The position numbers and the translations under genes are program-made. The notes beneath the pieces were generated by a model that searched no databases, was not told the DNA's origin, and saw nothing but the letters and a program-made list of their open reading frames with translations. Positions 9,207-17,005 of a stretch of 64,000 bases of DNA are shown piece by piece. Source of the stretch: CADCVT01 sp036389155. GTDB taxonomy: Bacteria > Actinomycetota > Thermoleophilia > Solirubrobacterales > Solirubrobacteraceae. The DNA is taken from positions 1-64,000 of the forward strand of contig DASVQN010000049.1 of the NCBI GenBank assembly GCA_036389155.1, written 5' to 3'. The stretch's first letter is position 1, and every line of letters starts with the position of its first letter.

Positions 9207-9210
9207 CGAT

Positions 9211-10341
9211 CTACAGCCCCAGCTCCGAGCACTTGCTCGCCAGCTTGCCTGTGCAGATCTCCTCCTTCTTCGGGAAGTCCGGCTCCCCGAGGTACTCCTT
9301 GATGTTGTCCTTCGTGACCGCGACCGGCTCGAGCAGGACGGACGGGACGTCCTTCTTGCCGTTGTTGACCGGCGTGGTCTGGTCGCTCGGCGTCTCGCCC
9401 TTGGCGAGCGCGATCGCCAGCTTGGAGGCCGCGTCGGCCTCCTTCTTGATCGCCTTGTAGACGGTCATGCACTGATCGCCGGCGACGATGTTCTGGATGC
9501 CCTGCAGCGTCGCGTCCTGGCCGGTGACCGGGATCTGCTTGAGCTTGCGCTGCTTGACCGCCGAGATGGCCGCGTTGCCGAGGCCGTCGTTCGCCGCGAG
9601 GACGCCGTCGACCTTGTTGTTGGCCTTCTGCAGCATCTGCTCGAAGATCGTCAGCGCCTTCTGGTTGTCCCAGTCGGGCACGGACTGATCGGCGACCTCG
9701 GTCCACTCGCCCGACTTGAACTTCGGGTTGATGACCGAGTCGTAGCCCTTCTTGAACAGCGTCGCGTTGTTGTCCGTCGGCGAGCCGTTGAGGACGGCGA
9801 CGGCCGGCTTCGACGTGCCCTCCAGGCAGTCGACGAGGCCCTGGCCCTGCAGCTGGCCGACCTTCTCGTTGTCGAACGACACGTAGTAGTCGTTGGCGTC
9901 GGTGTCGAGGGTGAGGCGGTCGTAGTCGATGACCTTGACGCCCTGCGACTTGGCGTTCGCCTCGATGGCGGCGCCCGAGCCGGAGTCGAGGTTCACGAGC
10001 AGCAGCACCTTCGCGCCGTTCGTGATCGCCTGCTCGGCCTGCTGCTGCTGGGTCGACTTGTCGCCCTCGGCGTTCTGGATCTCGACCGGGACGCCCGCGG
10101 CGTCGAAGGCCTTCTTCAGGAACGGCCGGTCGACCGTCTCCCAGCGGACCGACGACTTCGAGTCGGGCAGCAGGACCGCGACCTTGTCGGCCTTGCCGCC
10201 GGAGTCGCCGCCGCCGCTCGTCGAGCCGCCGCCGCCGTCGTCGTCGTCACCACAGCCGGCGGCCGCGAAGGCGAGCGCGCACATGACGGCGGTGAGGATG
10301 AGGAACGACTTGCGCCACCAGGGGTCATGGCGTTGGGACAT
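9211..10341 (-). CDS. xylF: XylF-like sugar-binding lipoprotein
   Basis: A 376-residue periplasmic-binding-protein type lipoprotein. It has a Lys/Arg n-region, a hydrophobic stretch and a lipobox (AAAGC) with the modified Cys at residue 30, then an acidic Gly/Ser linker (DDDDGGGGSTSGGG). The body matches the Peripla_BP_4 class, and the stretch YDRLTLDTDANDYYVSFDNE resembles the D-xylose-binding protein XylF, including the sugar-stacking and polar contacts of its first lobe. It captures the sugar outside the membrane and hands it to the permease. The ATG has a strong AGGAGGAGG ribosome site (10351-10359) that overlaps the stop of the ROK gene. Confidence 0.87.
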   Translation of the reverse strand: MSQRHDPWWRKSFLILTAVMCALAFAAAGCGDDDDGGGGSTSGGGDSGGKADKVAVLLPDSKSSVRWETVDRPFLKKAFDAAGVPVEIQNAEGDKSTQQQQAEQAITNGAKVLLLVNLDSGSGAAIEANAKSQGVKVIDYDRLTLDTDANDYYVSFDNEKVGQLQGQGLVDCLEGTSKPAVAVLNGSPTDNNATLFKKGYDSVINPKFKSGEWTEVADQSVPDWDNQKALTIFEQMLQKANNKVDGVLAANDGLGNAAISAVKQRKLKQIPVTGQDATLQGIQNIVAGDQCMTVYKAIKKEADAASKLAIALAKGETPSDQTTPVNNGKKDVPSVLLEPVAVTKDNIKEYLGEPDFPKKEEICTGKLASKCSELGL

Positions 10342-10357
10342 AAGGGACTACCTCCTC

Positions 10358-11566
10358 CTAGGGGACAGCTGGAACGTGGGTGAGAGTCGGGACGTCCGCG
10401 CGGTGCGCGGCCAGGATCAGGGCGCCGAGGACCTCCGCGCGGCCGCCGAGCGGGCTCGGCACGACGCGGACGTCCTCGGCGGCGCTCGGGATCGCGAAGC
10501 GGGCGATCGCGGCGCGGATGGGGTCGAGGAGCGCGTCGCCCGCGGCGGCGAGCTCGCCGCCGATGACGATGACCTCGGGGTTCAGGACGTTGACGAGGCT
10601 GGCCAGGACGCGGCCGACGGCGTGGCCGGCGTCGGCGACCGCGCGCAGCGCGCCGGGGTCGCTCTCGTCGACGAGCGTGATGACGCGCTCGAGGGTCAGG
10701 TCGGGGCCGTGCGTGCGCCTGAGCAGGTCGACGATCGCGGGGCCCGCGGCGAGCGTCTCCAGGCAGCCGCGGTTGCCGCAGCGGCAGATCGGGCCGTTGT
10801 CGTCGAGCAGGACGTGGCCGAGCTCGCCGGCCGTGCCGCCCTTGCCGTGGATGAGGTGGCCGTCGACGACGACGCCGGCGCCGATGCCCGCCGCGATCAT
10901 CATGTAGAGCGCGTTGTCGACGCCCTGCGCCGCGCCCATCGCGACCTCCGCGATCGCGCCGAGGTTCGCGTCGTTCTCGATGTACACGGGCAGGCCGAGG
11001 CGGCGCTCCATCTCCTCGCCGGGGCGGATGTCGCCCCAGGTCGGGAGGATCGCGCTGCGGTGGACGAGGTCGGCCTCGTGGTCGACGGGCCCGGAGAGGC
11101 CCATGCCCGCGGCCAGGACGCGGTCGCGCGGGACGTCGGCCTCGTCGAGCGCCTCGAGGACGAGCTCGGCCGCGGCGTCGAGCGCGGAGAGGCCGGCGTG
11201 GTCGACGTCCATGTCGCGCTGGCGCTCGGCGAGGATCGTGCGGCTCAGGTCGGCGACGGCGACGCGCACGTCGGCGTGGCCGAAGTCGATCCCGACGATG
11301 GCGCCGGCGCGGCGGTCGAGGCTGAGCAGGACCGGGGGACGGCCCTGCCCATGGGAGCGACCGCCGTCGCCGTCCGGCGCCAGCTCGACCACGAGCCGCG
11401 AGCCCTGCAGCTCGCCGACGAGGCTGGAGATGGTGGAGCGGGACAGACCCGTGAACCGCGCCAGGTCGGCGCGGCTCGCCGTGCCGCGTCGCTGAAGCTC
11501 CTCGACGACGCGGCGGCGGTTGTGATCGCGAAGCGACCCGAGCGACCCGTACTCGGTCCTTGCCAC
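10358..11566 (-). CDS. ROK family transcriptional repressor (XylR-like)
   Basis: A 402-residue sugar-responsive regulator. The N-terminal winged helix-turn-helix (ASRADLARFTGLSRSTISSL) is followed by a ROK sugar-kinase-like domain with DFGHADVRVAVADL, the zinc motif CRCGNRGCLE and a phosphate-loop-like GAGVVVDG. It likely represses the downstream import/catabolic operon until the sugar binds. I prefer the GTG at 11566, which has a GGAGAGG ribosome site 8-10 nt upstream; the alternative GTG at 11575 would start immediately after that site. The start region lies inside an inverted repeat (see 11565-11600), suggesting autoregulation. Being first in the operon is typical for ROK repressors. Confidence 0.85.
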   Translation of the reverse strand: MARTEYGSLGSLRDHNRRRVVEELQRRGTASRADLARFTGLSRSTISSLVGELQGSRLVVELAPDGDGGRSHGQGRPPVLLSLDRRAGAIVGIDFGHADVRVAVADLSRTILAERQRDMDVDHAGLSALDAAAELVLEALDEADVPRDRVLAAGMGLSGPVDHEADLVHRSAILPTWGDIRPGEEMERRLGLPVYIENDANLGAIAEVAMGAAQGVDNALYMMIAAGIGAGVVVDGHLIHGKGGTAGELGHVLLDDNGPICRCGNRGCLETLAAGPAIVDLLRRTHGPDLTLERVITLVDESDPGALRAVADAGHAVGRVLASLVNVLNPEVIVIGGELAAAGDALLDPIRAAIARFAIPSAAEDVRVVPSPLGGRAEVLGALILAAHRADVPTLTHVPAVP

Positions 11567-11600
11567 AAACCGCACCCTCTCCGAAGCCGGAGGGGTTTGT
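11565..11600. promoter_or_regulatory. Inverted repeat over the ROK gene start, candidate operator
   Basis: The arms ACAAACC (11565-11571) and GGTTTGT (11594-11600) are perfect inverted repeats. An inner stem CTCCG/CGGAG (11579-11583, 11588-11592) has a 4-nt loop. The element covers the ribosome site and start codon of the ROK regulator. It could be an operator for the ROK protein or an mRNA hairpin limiting its translation; the sequence alone does not decide. Confidence 0.4.
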
Positions 11601-11658
11601 CAAGAGCCCGTCCAAAAGATTTGCTACGGGGCGATCGTTTGTTCGAGTCCCGAACGCC

Positions 11659-12417
11659 CTACTCGGCGACGACCTGGATGTTGAAGCGGACGTCTGCCGA
11701 CTCCGCGCCGTGGATCCAGGACTGCACCTTGCCGGGGATGCCGTGCAGCGGGTACAGGTCGCTCGCCGCCCCGGCCACCAGCGCGTCCCGCTCGGCGATG
11801 ACGGCGTCCCAGCCGTCGGACGGCGCGTTCGCGAGGTCGGTCGCCAGCGCCCAGGCGAAGTCGCGCGCGGCGTCGATGGCGAAGTCGAACAGGAGGTCCT
11901 CCAGCCCCGGGGCGATGTCCTCGATGCGCTTCAGGCGCGGCGAGATCAGGCCGAGCTCGTCCTCGACCACCTGCACCAGGCGGGCGAGCACCTCGTTGAT
12001 GGCCTTGAAGTCGGGCCACAACGCCTCCAGCTCGGCCGGCGTCGGCGCGACGGTCGCCGCGGCGATCCCGAGGTCGAGGTTGATGTGCGCGTTCATCCCC
12101 AGCAGCAGGTGCTGCACGACGAGCGGGCCGGGGTCGTCGAGGCGGGCGAACGCCGCCTGCCAGCTGCGGCTGGGCTCGCGGCCGGAGGCGCTGCGGTCCC
12201 ACGCGTCGAGGAACCGGTTGGCGAACACGACGTCGAGGCGCTCCATCCGCGCGTTGTCCTGGAAGACGTTCCCCGCGACGAGCGCCCGCCGGACGTTCGT
12301 CGTGACCCGCTCGTACAGCGCCGCGAAGTAGCCGATGCGCGCGCCGTGGCGCAGCGCGTCGTCGAGGATGCCGTTGAGCCGCTCGATGATCTCGTCGATC
12401 GTCTGCGGCTCCGCCAT
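11659..12417 (-). CDS. DUF5995 family protein
   Basis: A 252-residue, soluble, mostly helical protein. The phrase LLLGMNAHINLDLGIA near residue 110 and the surrounding helices match what I know of the DUF5995 family, common in Actinobacteria and of unknown function. The conserved His/Asn/Asp in this segment hint at a buried polar site, but no enzyme activity is established. A TAGGAT hexamer (12424-12429 on the plus strand as ATCCTA) ends 6 nt before the ATG with no ribosome site, so the transcript is probably leaderless. It appears monocistronic, between the ROK-led operon and the sigma factor gene. Confidence 0.75.
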   Translation of the reverse strand: MAEPQTIDEIIERLNGILDDALRHGARIGYFAALYERVTTNVRRALVAGNVFQDNARMERLDVVFANRFLDAWDRSASGREPSRSWQAAFARLDDPGPLVVQHLLLGMNAHINLDLGIAAATVAPTPAELEALWPDFKAINEVLARLVQVVEDELGLISPRLKRIEDIAPGLEDLLFDFAIDAARDFAWALATDLANAPSDGWDAVIAERDALVAGAASDLYPLHGIPGKVQSWIHGAESADVRFNIQVVAE

Positions 12418-12449
12418 GCCGGGATCCTAGAGTGCGCACGAAGTCCCGA

Positions 12450-13742
12450 CTACGGGGCGTGCCGGGGAGGCGCCGGGACGAAGCCGAACTCGCCGTCGCG
12501 CTCGGCGGGCGCGGGCGGTGCCGGCGGGCGCGTGGAGGCCCGCGCCTCCGGGGCGCGCGCGGCTCCGGGCTCGGGCGGCGACGCGGCGGCGGGGACCTCC
12601 GGGGCGAACGCGGCATCGGCCGGCGCCTCGCGCTCGTCGTCGCCCTTGTCCCGCTGCGCGCGCGCTTCGTTGATCGCCGAGGCGGCCGCGACCGCCCCCG
12701 GCCGCTCGCGCCCGGAGGGATCGGGAACCGCCGAGACGGAGGCGGGCGCCGCGGCCGCCACCGGAGCGCTCGCCGGCTGGACCGCGGCGACCGGAGAACC
12801 GGCGTCGGCGCGCGCCGAGTCGTCGCCGAGCTCGTGCTCGACGGGGATGCCGCCGCCCGCGAGCGCCGCGGCGGAAGCGGCGACCGCGGCGAGCTTCCCG
12901 GAGACGATGGCGTCCGCCGCGGCCTGGGCCTTGAGGGCGGCCGCCGCGGCGCGCTCCTGCACCGAGGCCCCGACGGACGCCACGACATCCCCCACCCGCC
13001 CGAGCATCCCGGGCAGGTCGCCCTCGCCCAGGACGGCGCCGACGGGCGGAAGGAGCGCGGCCACCGCCGTCCCGGCGCGGTGCATCTCCGCGAGGGAGGT
13101 GCGGCAGGAGGGGCAGTTGCGCAGATGGGGGCGCGCCTCGAGGACCTGCTCCGGCGTCGCCTCGCCGTCGGCGATGGCAGACAGCGTCGGCGTCCAGCGC
13201 TCGCACTCCTCGCCCGCCTCGATCCCGGCGTAGCGGCGCAGGAACGCGCGCCGGCCCTCCGTGATGCAGCGGTTGACCTTGGTGTACGTCCACCCCTGGC
13301 GCTCGGCGATCTCGTCGTACGACAGGCCCTCGGCCTTCAGCCACAGCGCCGTGACCTCCTGCGGCTTGAGCCGCTGCAGCGCCTCCGCCGCGCGCGACAG
13401 CTCGTCGAAGCGCTCCGAGCGCTCCTCGACCGACGCGACGTGCCGGGCGTCGTCGAGGGCGTCGAGCGTGGACTCGTCCTCGACGCCGACGAGCGACGAC
13501 CGCGCCCGGCGCACCGCGAGCGCCTCGTGGCGGACGACGACGTGGAGCCACTTGTGCGCGCCGCCCGCGTCGAGCCGGTGCGCGTTCTTGACGAAGACCT
13601 CCAGCGCGCGCTGGTAGGCGTCCTCGGCGTCGGCCGCGCACGCGGTGTACCGCCGCGCGACGCGCAGCAGCGACTCCGCGTGCTCCGAGACCACGGAGAC
13701 CACGAGATCGCGAGCGCCGGGTTGCATGGTGGAGGAAGGCAT
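12450..13742 (-). CDS. ECF sigma factor fused to an anti-sigma zinc-finger domain
   Basis: A 430-residue fusion. Residues ~10-75 are sigma region 2 (AEDAYQRALEVFVKN). Residues ~125-170 are region 4 with the helix-turn-helix LSYDEIAERQGWTYTKVNRC. A putative zinc-finger anti-sigma segment follows, with HLRNCPSC giving the H-x3-C-x2-C set. The ~200-residue Ala/Pro-rich tail contains one hydrophobic stretch (KLAAVAASAAALAGGGIPV) that may span or touch the membrane. Having both partners in one chain implies cis-inhibition released by a membrane or proteolytic signal. The start is taken at ATG 13742; ATG 13727 is an alternative, and neither has a good ribosome site. The adjacent AAA-LuxR gene is on the same strand 116 nt upstream. 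Confidence 0.78.
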   Translation of the reverse strand: MPSSTMQPGARDLVVSVVSEHAESLLRVARRYTACAADAEDAYQRALEVFVKNAHRLDAGGAHKWLHVVVRHEALAVRRARSSLVGVEDESTLDALDDARHVASVEERSERFDELSRAAEALQRLKPQEVTALWLKAEGLSYDEIAERQGWTYTKVNRCITEGRRAFLRRYAGIEAGEECERWTPTLSAIADGEATPEQVLEARPHLRNCPSCRTSLAEMHRAGTAVAALLPPVGAVLGEGDLPGMLGRVGDVVASVGASVQERAAAAALKAQAAADAIVSGKLAAVAASAAALAGGGIPVEHELGDDSARADAGSPVAAVQPASAPVAAAAPASVSAVPDPSGRERPGAVAAASAINEARAQRDKGDDEREAPADAAFAPEVPAAASPPEPGAARAPEARASTRPPAPPAPAERDGEFGFVPAPPRHAP

Positions 13743-13858
13743 CGCGGCGCACGTTCTCGCCCCCGGGGGCGGGCTCGCAAGTGGCTGGACGTGGGTTGGA
13801 GCGGCCCGCTCGCGGGCCCAGGCCGGCTCGCGGGCCCCGGCGCGCCCCCCGGAGCGGC

Positions 13859-16642
13859 CTACGCCTGGAGCGCGCGCGGAAGCTCGGCGCGCCCGCGGAT
13901 GTCGAGCTTGCGGTACGCGCTGCCGAGGTGGCCCTCGACCGTCTTGGTCGTGACGAAGAGCGCCTGCGCGATCTCGGGGTTCGACAGCCCGTCCGCGGCA
14001 AGCTCGGCGACGCGGCGCTCGCTGGCGGTCAGCGCGTCGACGCCGGACATCCGCGGCCGCCGCGGCCTCCCGCCCGCCGCGCGGAGCTCCTGCCGCGCGC
14101 GCTCGGCGAGCGGCCGGGCCCCGCAGGCGTCGGCGAGGTCGAGCGCGCGGCGCAGCGGCAGGCGTGCGTCGGCGCGGCGGTTCGAGCGGCGCAGCGCGGC
14201 GCCGAGGTCGCACAGCGCCCGCGCGTGCTCGAGCGGCGCGGGCGAGTCGTCGAGGACCGCGCAGGCCTCCGTCAGCAGCTCGATCCCCCGGTCGCCGCCC
14301 TCGAGCAGCCCCGACGCGTGCAGCGCCATCCCGATCGCCCGCGGCGTCCCCCAGTCGCGCGCCTCGCGCAGCATCGCGTCGGCCTCGGCGCGCTCCTGCT
14401 CGGGATCGTCGCCCGCGAGCGCCGGCGCGACCAGGACCCACGGCACGAGCGTGGGGTACGTGTTCCACCGCGCCCGCCGCGGGCCGAGGCGGCCGATCTC
14501 CTCCCGCGCGGCGCCGACGTCGCCCTGCGCGGCGAGCAGCCGCGCCCGCGCGTGCATCACCCGCGACAGCGCGAGCGACTGCGACGGGCGCCCGTCCGCG
14601 ATCCGCGTGTGGCGCGCCACCCACTCGGCGTCCTCGAGCTCGCCGCGGTCGATGAGCACCGCGATGAGCGACCCGAGCCCGTTGGGCTGCGCGAGGAACC
14701 ACCCCTGCTCGAACGCCGGCTCGGCCCACCCGCGGCCGTCGGCCTCCGCCGAGACGAGGTCGCCCTGCCGTGCCAGCAGCCCGCACCGCATCCCCGACGA
14801 GAACGCGAACGACGGGGCCGAGCCGCGGCGCCGCGCGTCCTCGACGGCGCGGTCGAGCACGCGCCGGGCCGGCTCGATCCGGTCGGCGAGCATGAGCACG
14901 TCGAGGGCGAAGAGCATCGGCGGCGAGAGCGCGTCGTCGACGAGCCGGTCGTCGGCCAGCGCGCGCTCCGCGACGTCGGCGAGCTCTGACGCCGGAGTAC
15001 GGCACGAGCGCGAGAACGCGTCGAGGTGCGCCTGCGTCCCGAGCAGGAGCCGTTCCCCGCGGGTCGCGCCGGTGAGCCTCCCGCGATGGCGCTCGAGCCG
15101 CTCGCGCGCCCAGCCGATGCGCTCGCGCTGCCCGCGCGCGATCCCGACGAGGTTGCCCTCCAGCACCAGCGCGAGGTCCGGGTCGACGTCCTCGACCTCC
15201 GACATCGCCCGCTCCATCAGGCCGAACGCCTCGTCGCCGCGCCCCGCCGCCATCAGCGCGACGGCCCGCTCGCGCGCGTGCAGCGCGCGGGAGCGCGGGT
15301 CGCTCGTCACGCGAACCGCCTCCTCGTAGTGCCCGGCGGCCTCGACCGGCGACCCGGCCTCGACCTCGGCCGACGCCAGCTCGAACAGCGCGTCGCCGCG
15401 CTCGTCGGCCGCCGGCGGCTCCGCGAGGGCGCGTCGCAGGCACGCGACGGCGGTCGGCGCCGCGCCCCGCGCCAGCGCCCGCGCCGCCGCCTCGCGCAGC
15501 GTGGCCACCACGAACGGATCCGCGGACGGCTCGGTGGCGAGGAGGTGGACCGCGACGGCGTCCGCCCCCGCGCCCTCCGCGGCGAGGACCTCGGCCGCGC
15601 GGCGGTGCAGCGCGGCGAGGGCGCCCGCCTCGACGTCGGAGTACACGGCTGCGCGCAGGACGGGGTGCGCGAACGCGAGCGGGCGGGCGGGGGCGAGGAT
15701 GTCGGCGCCGCCGAGCGCCGCCGCGACGTCGGCGCCGGAGGCCGTCAGGCCGGCCACCGCGCACGCCCTGCTGAGCGGCGTCCCGTCCCCCAGCACGGCG
15801 ACCGCGCGAGCCAGCGCCACCGCGTCGTCGCCCAGCCGCCCGAGCCGCACGAGCACCGCCCGGGCGACGGTCGGCGGAGCGAGCTGCCGCACGACCTCGA
15901 CCCCGTCGCCCGACGGCGCCACCCCCTCGCTCGCCAGCTCGCGCAGCAGCTCGCGCAGCAGGAACGGGTTGCCGCCCGTCGCCTCGCGGCACGCGTCGGT
16001 GAACGACGGCTCCGCGTCGCCGAGGGCCCCGGCGGCGAGCTCGGCGACCGACGCCACGCTCAGGGGCTCGGGCCGCACGACGAGGGTCGCCGGATCGGCC
16101 GCGAGCGCGTCGAGCGCCTCGCGGTCGGCACCGGGCTCCCCGGGGCGGGCGGCGACCGCCACGAGCACGGGCAGCTCCTCCAGCCGCGGCAGGAGGAAGC
16201 GCAGGAACCGCAGCGACCGCGGGTCGGCCCAGTGCAGGTCGTCGACGACCAGGGCGGCGGGCCCCACCTCGGCCACGTTCGCGACGAGCCAGTACAGGCC
16301 GTGGAAGTCCGACAGCGCGTCGCCTCCCGGCGCAGGAGCTCCGCCGACGAGCGGCTCCGCCAGCGCCGCGGCGCCGCGCAGGAGCGCGGGCGAGGAGGAG
16401 ACCCGGCCCTCGAACAGCTGCCGCACGACGCCGAACGGGAAGTCGCGGTCGAGCTCTGACGCCCGCGCCGACAGCACGTCCACCCCCCGCTCGCGCGCCG
16501 CCTCGCGCACGCACTCGAGCAGGCGCGTCTTGCCGATCCCCGCCGCACCCTCGACGAACACCATCCGCCCGCGCCCGGCCGCGGCCTCCTCCACGGCGCC
16601 GGTCAGGCGCCGCAGCTCCTCCTCCCGTTCGAGCAACCGCAT
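13859..16642 (-). CDS. AAA-ATPase LuxR-family transcriptional regulator (LAL type)
   Basis: A 927-residue regulator. The N-terminus starts MRLLEREEEL and has a Walker A (EGAAGIGKTRLL, near residue 33) and a Walker B-like LVVDDLHWAD, so it is an AAA/STAND ATPase. The middle is a long TPR-like helical region (about residues 400-850). The last ~65 residues are a LuxR helix-turn-helix (ELAADGLSNPEIAQALFVTT then KTVEGHLGSAYRKLDIRGR). Such proteins sense a ligand through the helical domain and activate transcription when ATP-bound. The ATG at 16642 is preceded by AAGGGGG, a usable ribosome site. No obvious target operon is adjacent. Confidence 0.88.
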   Translation of the reverse strand: MRLLEREEELRRLTGAVEEAAAGRGRMVFVEGAAGIGKTRLLECVREAARERGVDVLSARASELDRDFPFGVVRQLFEGRVSSSPALLRGAAALAEPLVGGAPAPGGDALSDFHGLYWLVANVAEVGPAALVVDDLHWADPRSLRFLRFLLPRLEELPVLVAVAARPGEPGADREALDALAADPATLVVRPEPLSVASVAELAAGALGDAEPSFTDACREATGGNPFLLRELLRELASEGVAPSGDGVEVVRQLAPPTVARAVLVRLGRLGDDAVALARAVAVLGDGTPLSRACAVAGLTASGADVAAALGGADILAPARPLAFAHPVLRAAVYSDVEAGALAALHRRAAEVLAAEGAGADAVAVHLLATEPSADPFVVATLREAAARALARGAAPTAVACLRRALAEPPAADERGDALFELASAEVEAGSPVEAAGHYEEAVRVTSDPRSRALHARERAVALMAAGRGDEAFGLMERAMSEVEDVDPDLALVLEGNLVGIARGQRERIGWARERLERHRGRLTGATRGERLLLGTQAHLDAFSRSCRTPASELADVAERALADDRLVDDALSPPMLFALDVLMLADRIEPARRVLDRAVEDARRRGSAPSFAFSSGMRCGLLARQGDLVSAEADGRGWAEPAFEQGWFLAQPNGLGSLIAVLIDRGELEDAEWVARHTRIADGRPSQSLALSRVMHARARLLAAQGDVGAAREEIGRLGPRRARWNTYPTLVPWVLVAPALAGDDPEQERAEADAMLREARDWGTPRAIGMALHASGLLEGGDRGIELLTEACAVLDDSPAPLEHARALCDLGAALRRSNRRADARLPLRRALDLADACGARPLAERARQELRAAGGRPRRPRMSGVDALTASERRVAELAADGLSNPEIAQALFVTTKTVEGHLGSAYRKLDIRGRAELPRALQA

Positions 16643-16759
16643 CGCCCCCTTGCTTACCGCCGGACGTGCGTCCTTGCGCCACACGACGAAAAGAGCCGGG
16701 TGCGGGTCCAGGGTGCTCCCGCTTGTGGCGAGCCCTCCGCCGGGGCAGCCTCCCAGCGG

Positions 16760-17005
16760 ATGACAGGGGAACCCACGCGGCTCGGGCTCGAGGTCCGGTT
16801 CGACGCGGAGCCGATCGAAGGCCGGCTCGTCGACGACCGCCGCGTGGTGCGCCGCTTCTCGGGCTGGCTCGGCCTGATGGCGGCGATCGAGGCGGCGGCG
16901 CCGGGGGCGGCCCGCCGCGGGAACGGGAGGCAGACCGGACATGAGGACCTGGATCGCGGCGATGGCCGCAGCGCTGGCGGTGGCGCCGGCGACGGCGTCC
17001 GCTGA
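16760..17005 (+). CDS. Small hypothetical protein with an FSGWLGL motif
   Basis: An 81-residue reading frame starting at ATG 16760. Its first ~50 residues (up to MAAIEAAAPG) look like a real small protein: an amphipathic strand region EVRFDAEPIEGRLVDD followed by RFSGWLGLMAAIEAA. I associate this pattern with short, uncharacterised actinobacterial proteins. The remaining ~30 residues run out of frame into the next gene (starting at 16941) and look like shadow sequence, so the natural stop may be lost. There is no good ribosome site. Weakly supported. Confidence 0.35.
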   Translation: MTGEPTRLGLEVRFDAEPIEGRLVDDRRVVRRFSGWLGLMAAIEAAAPGAARRGNGRQTGHEDLDRGDGRSAGGGAGDGVR

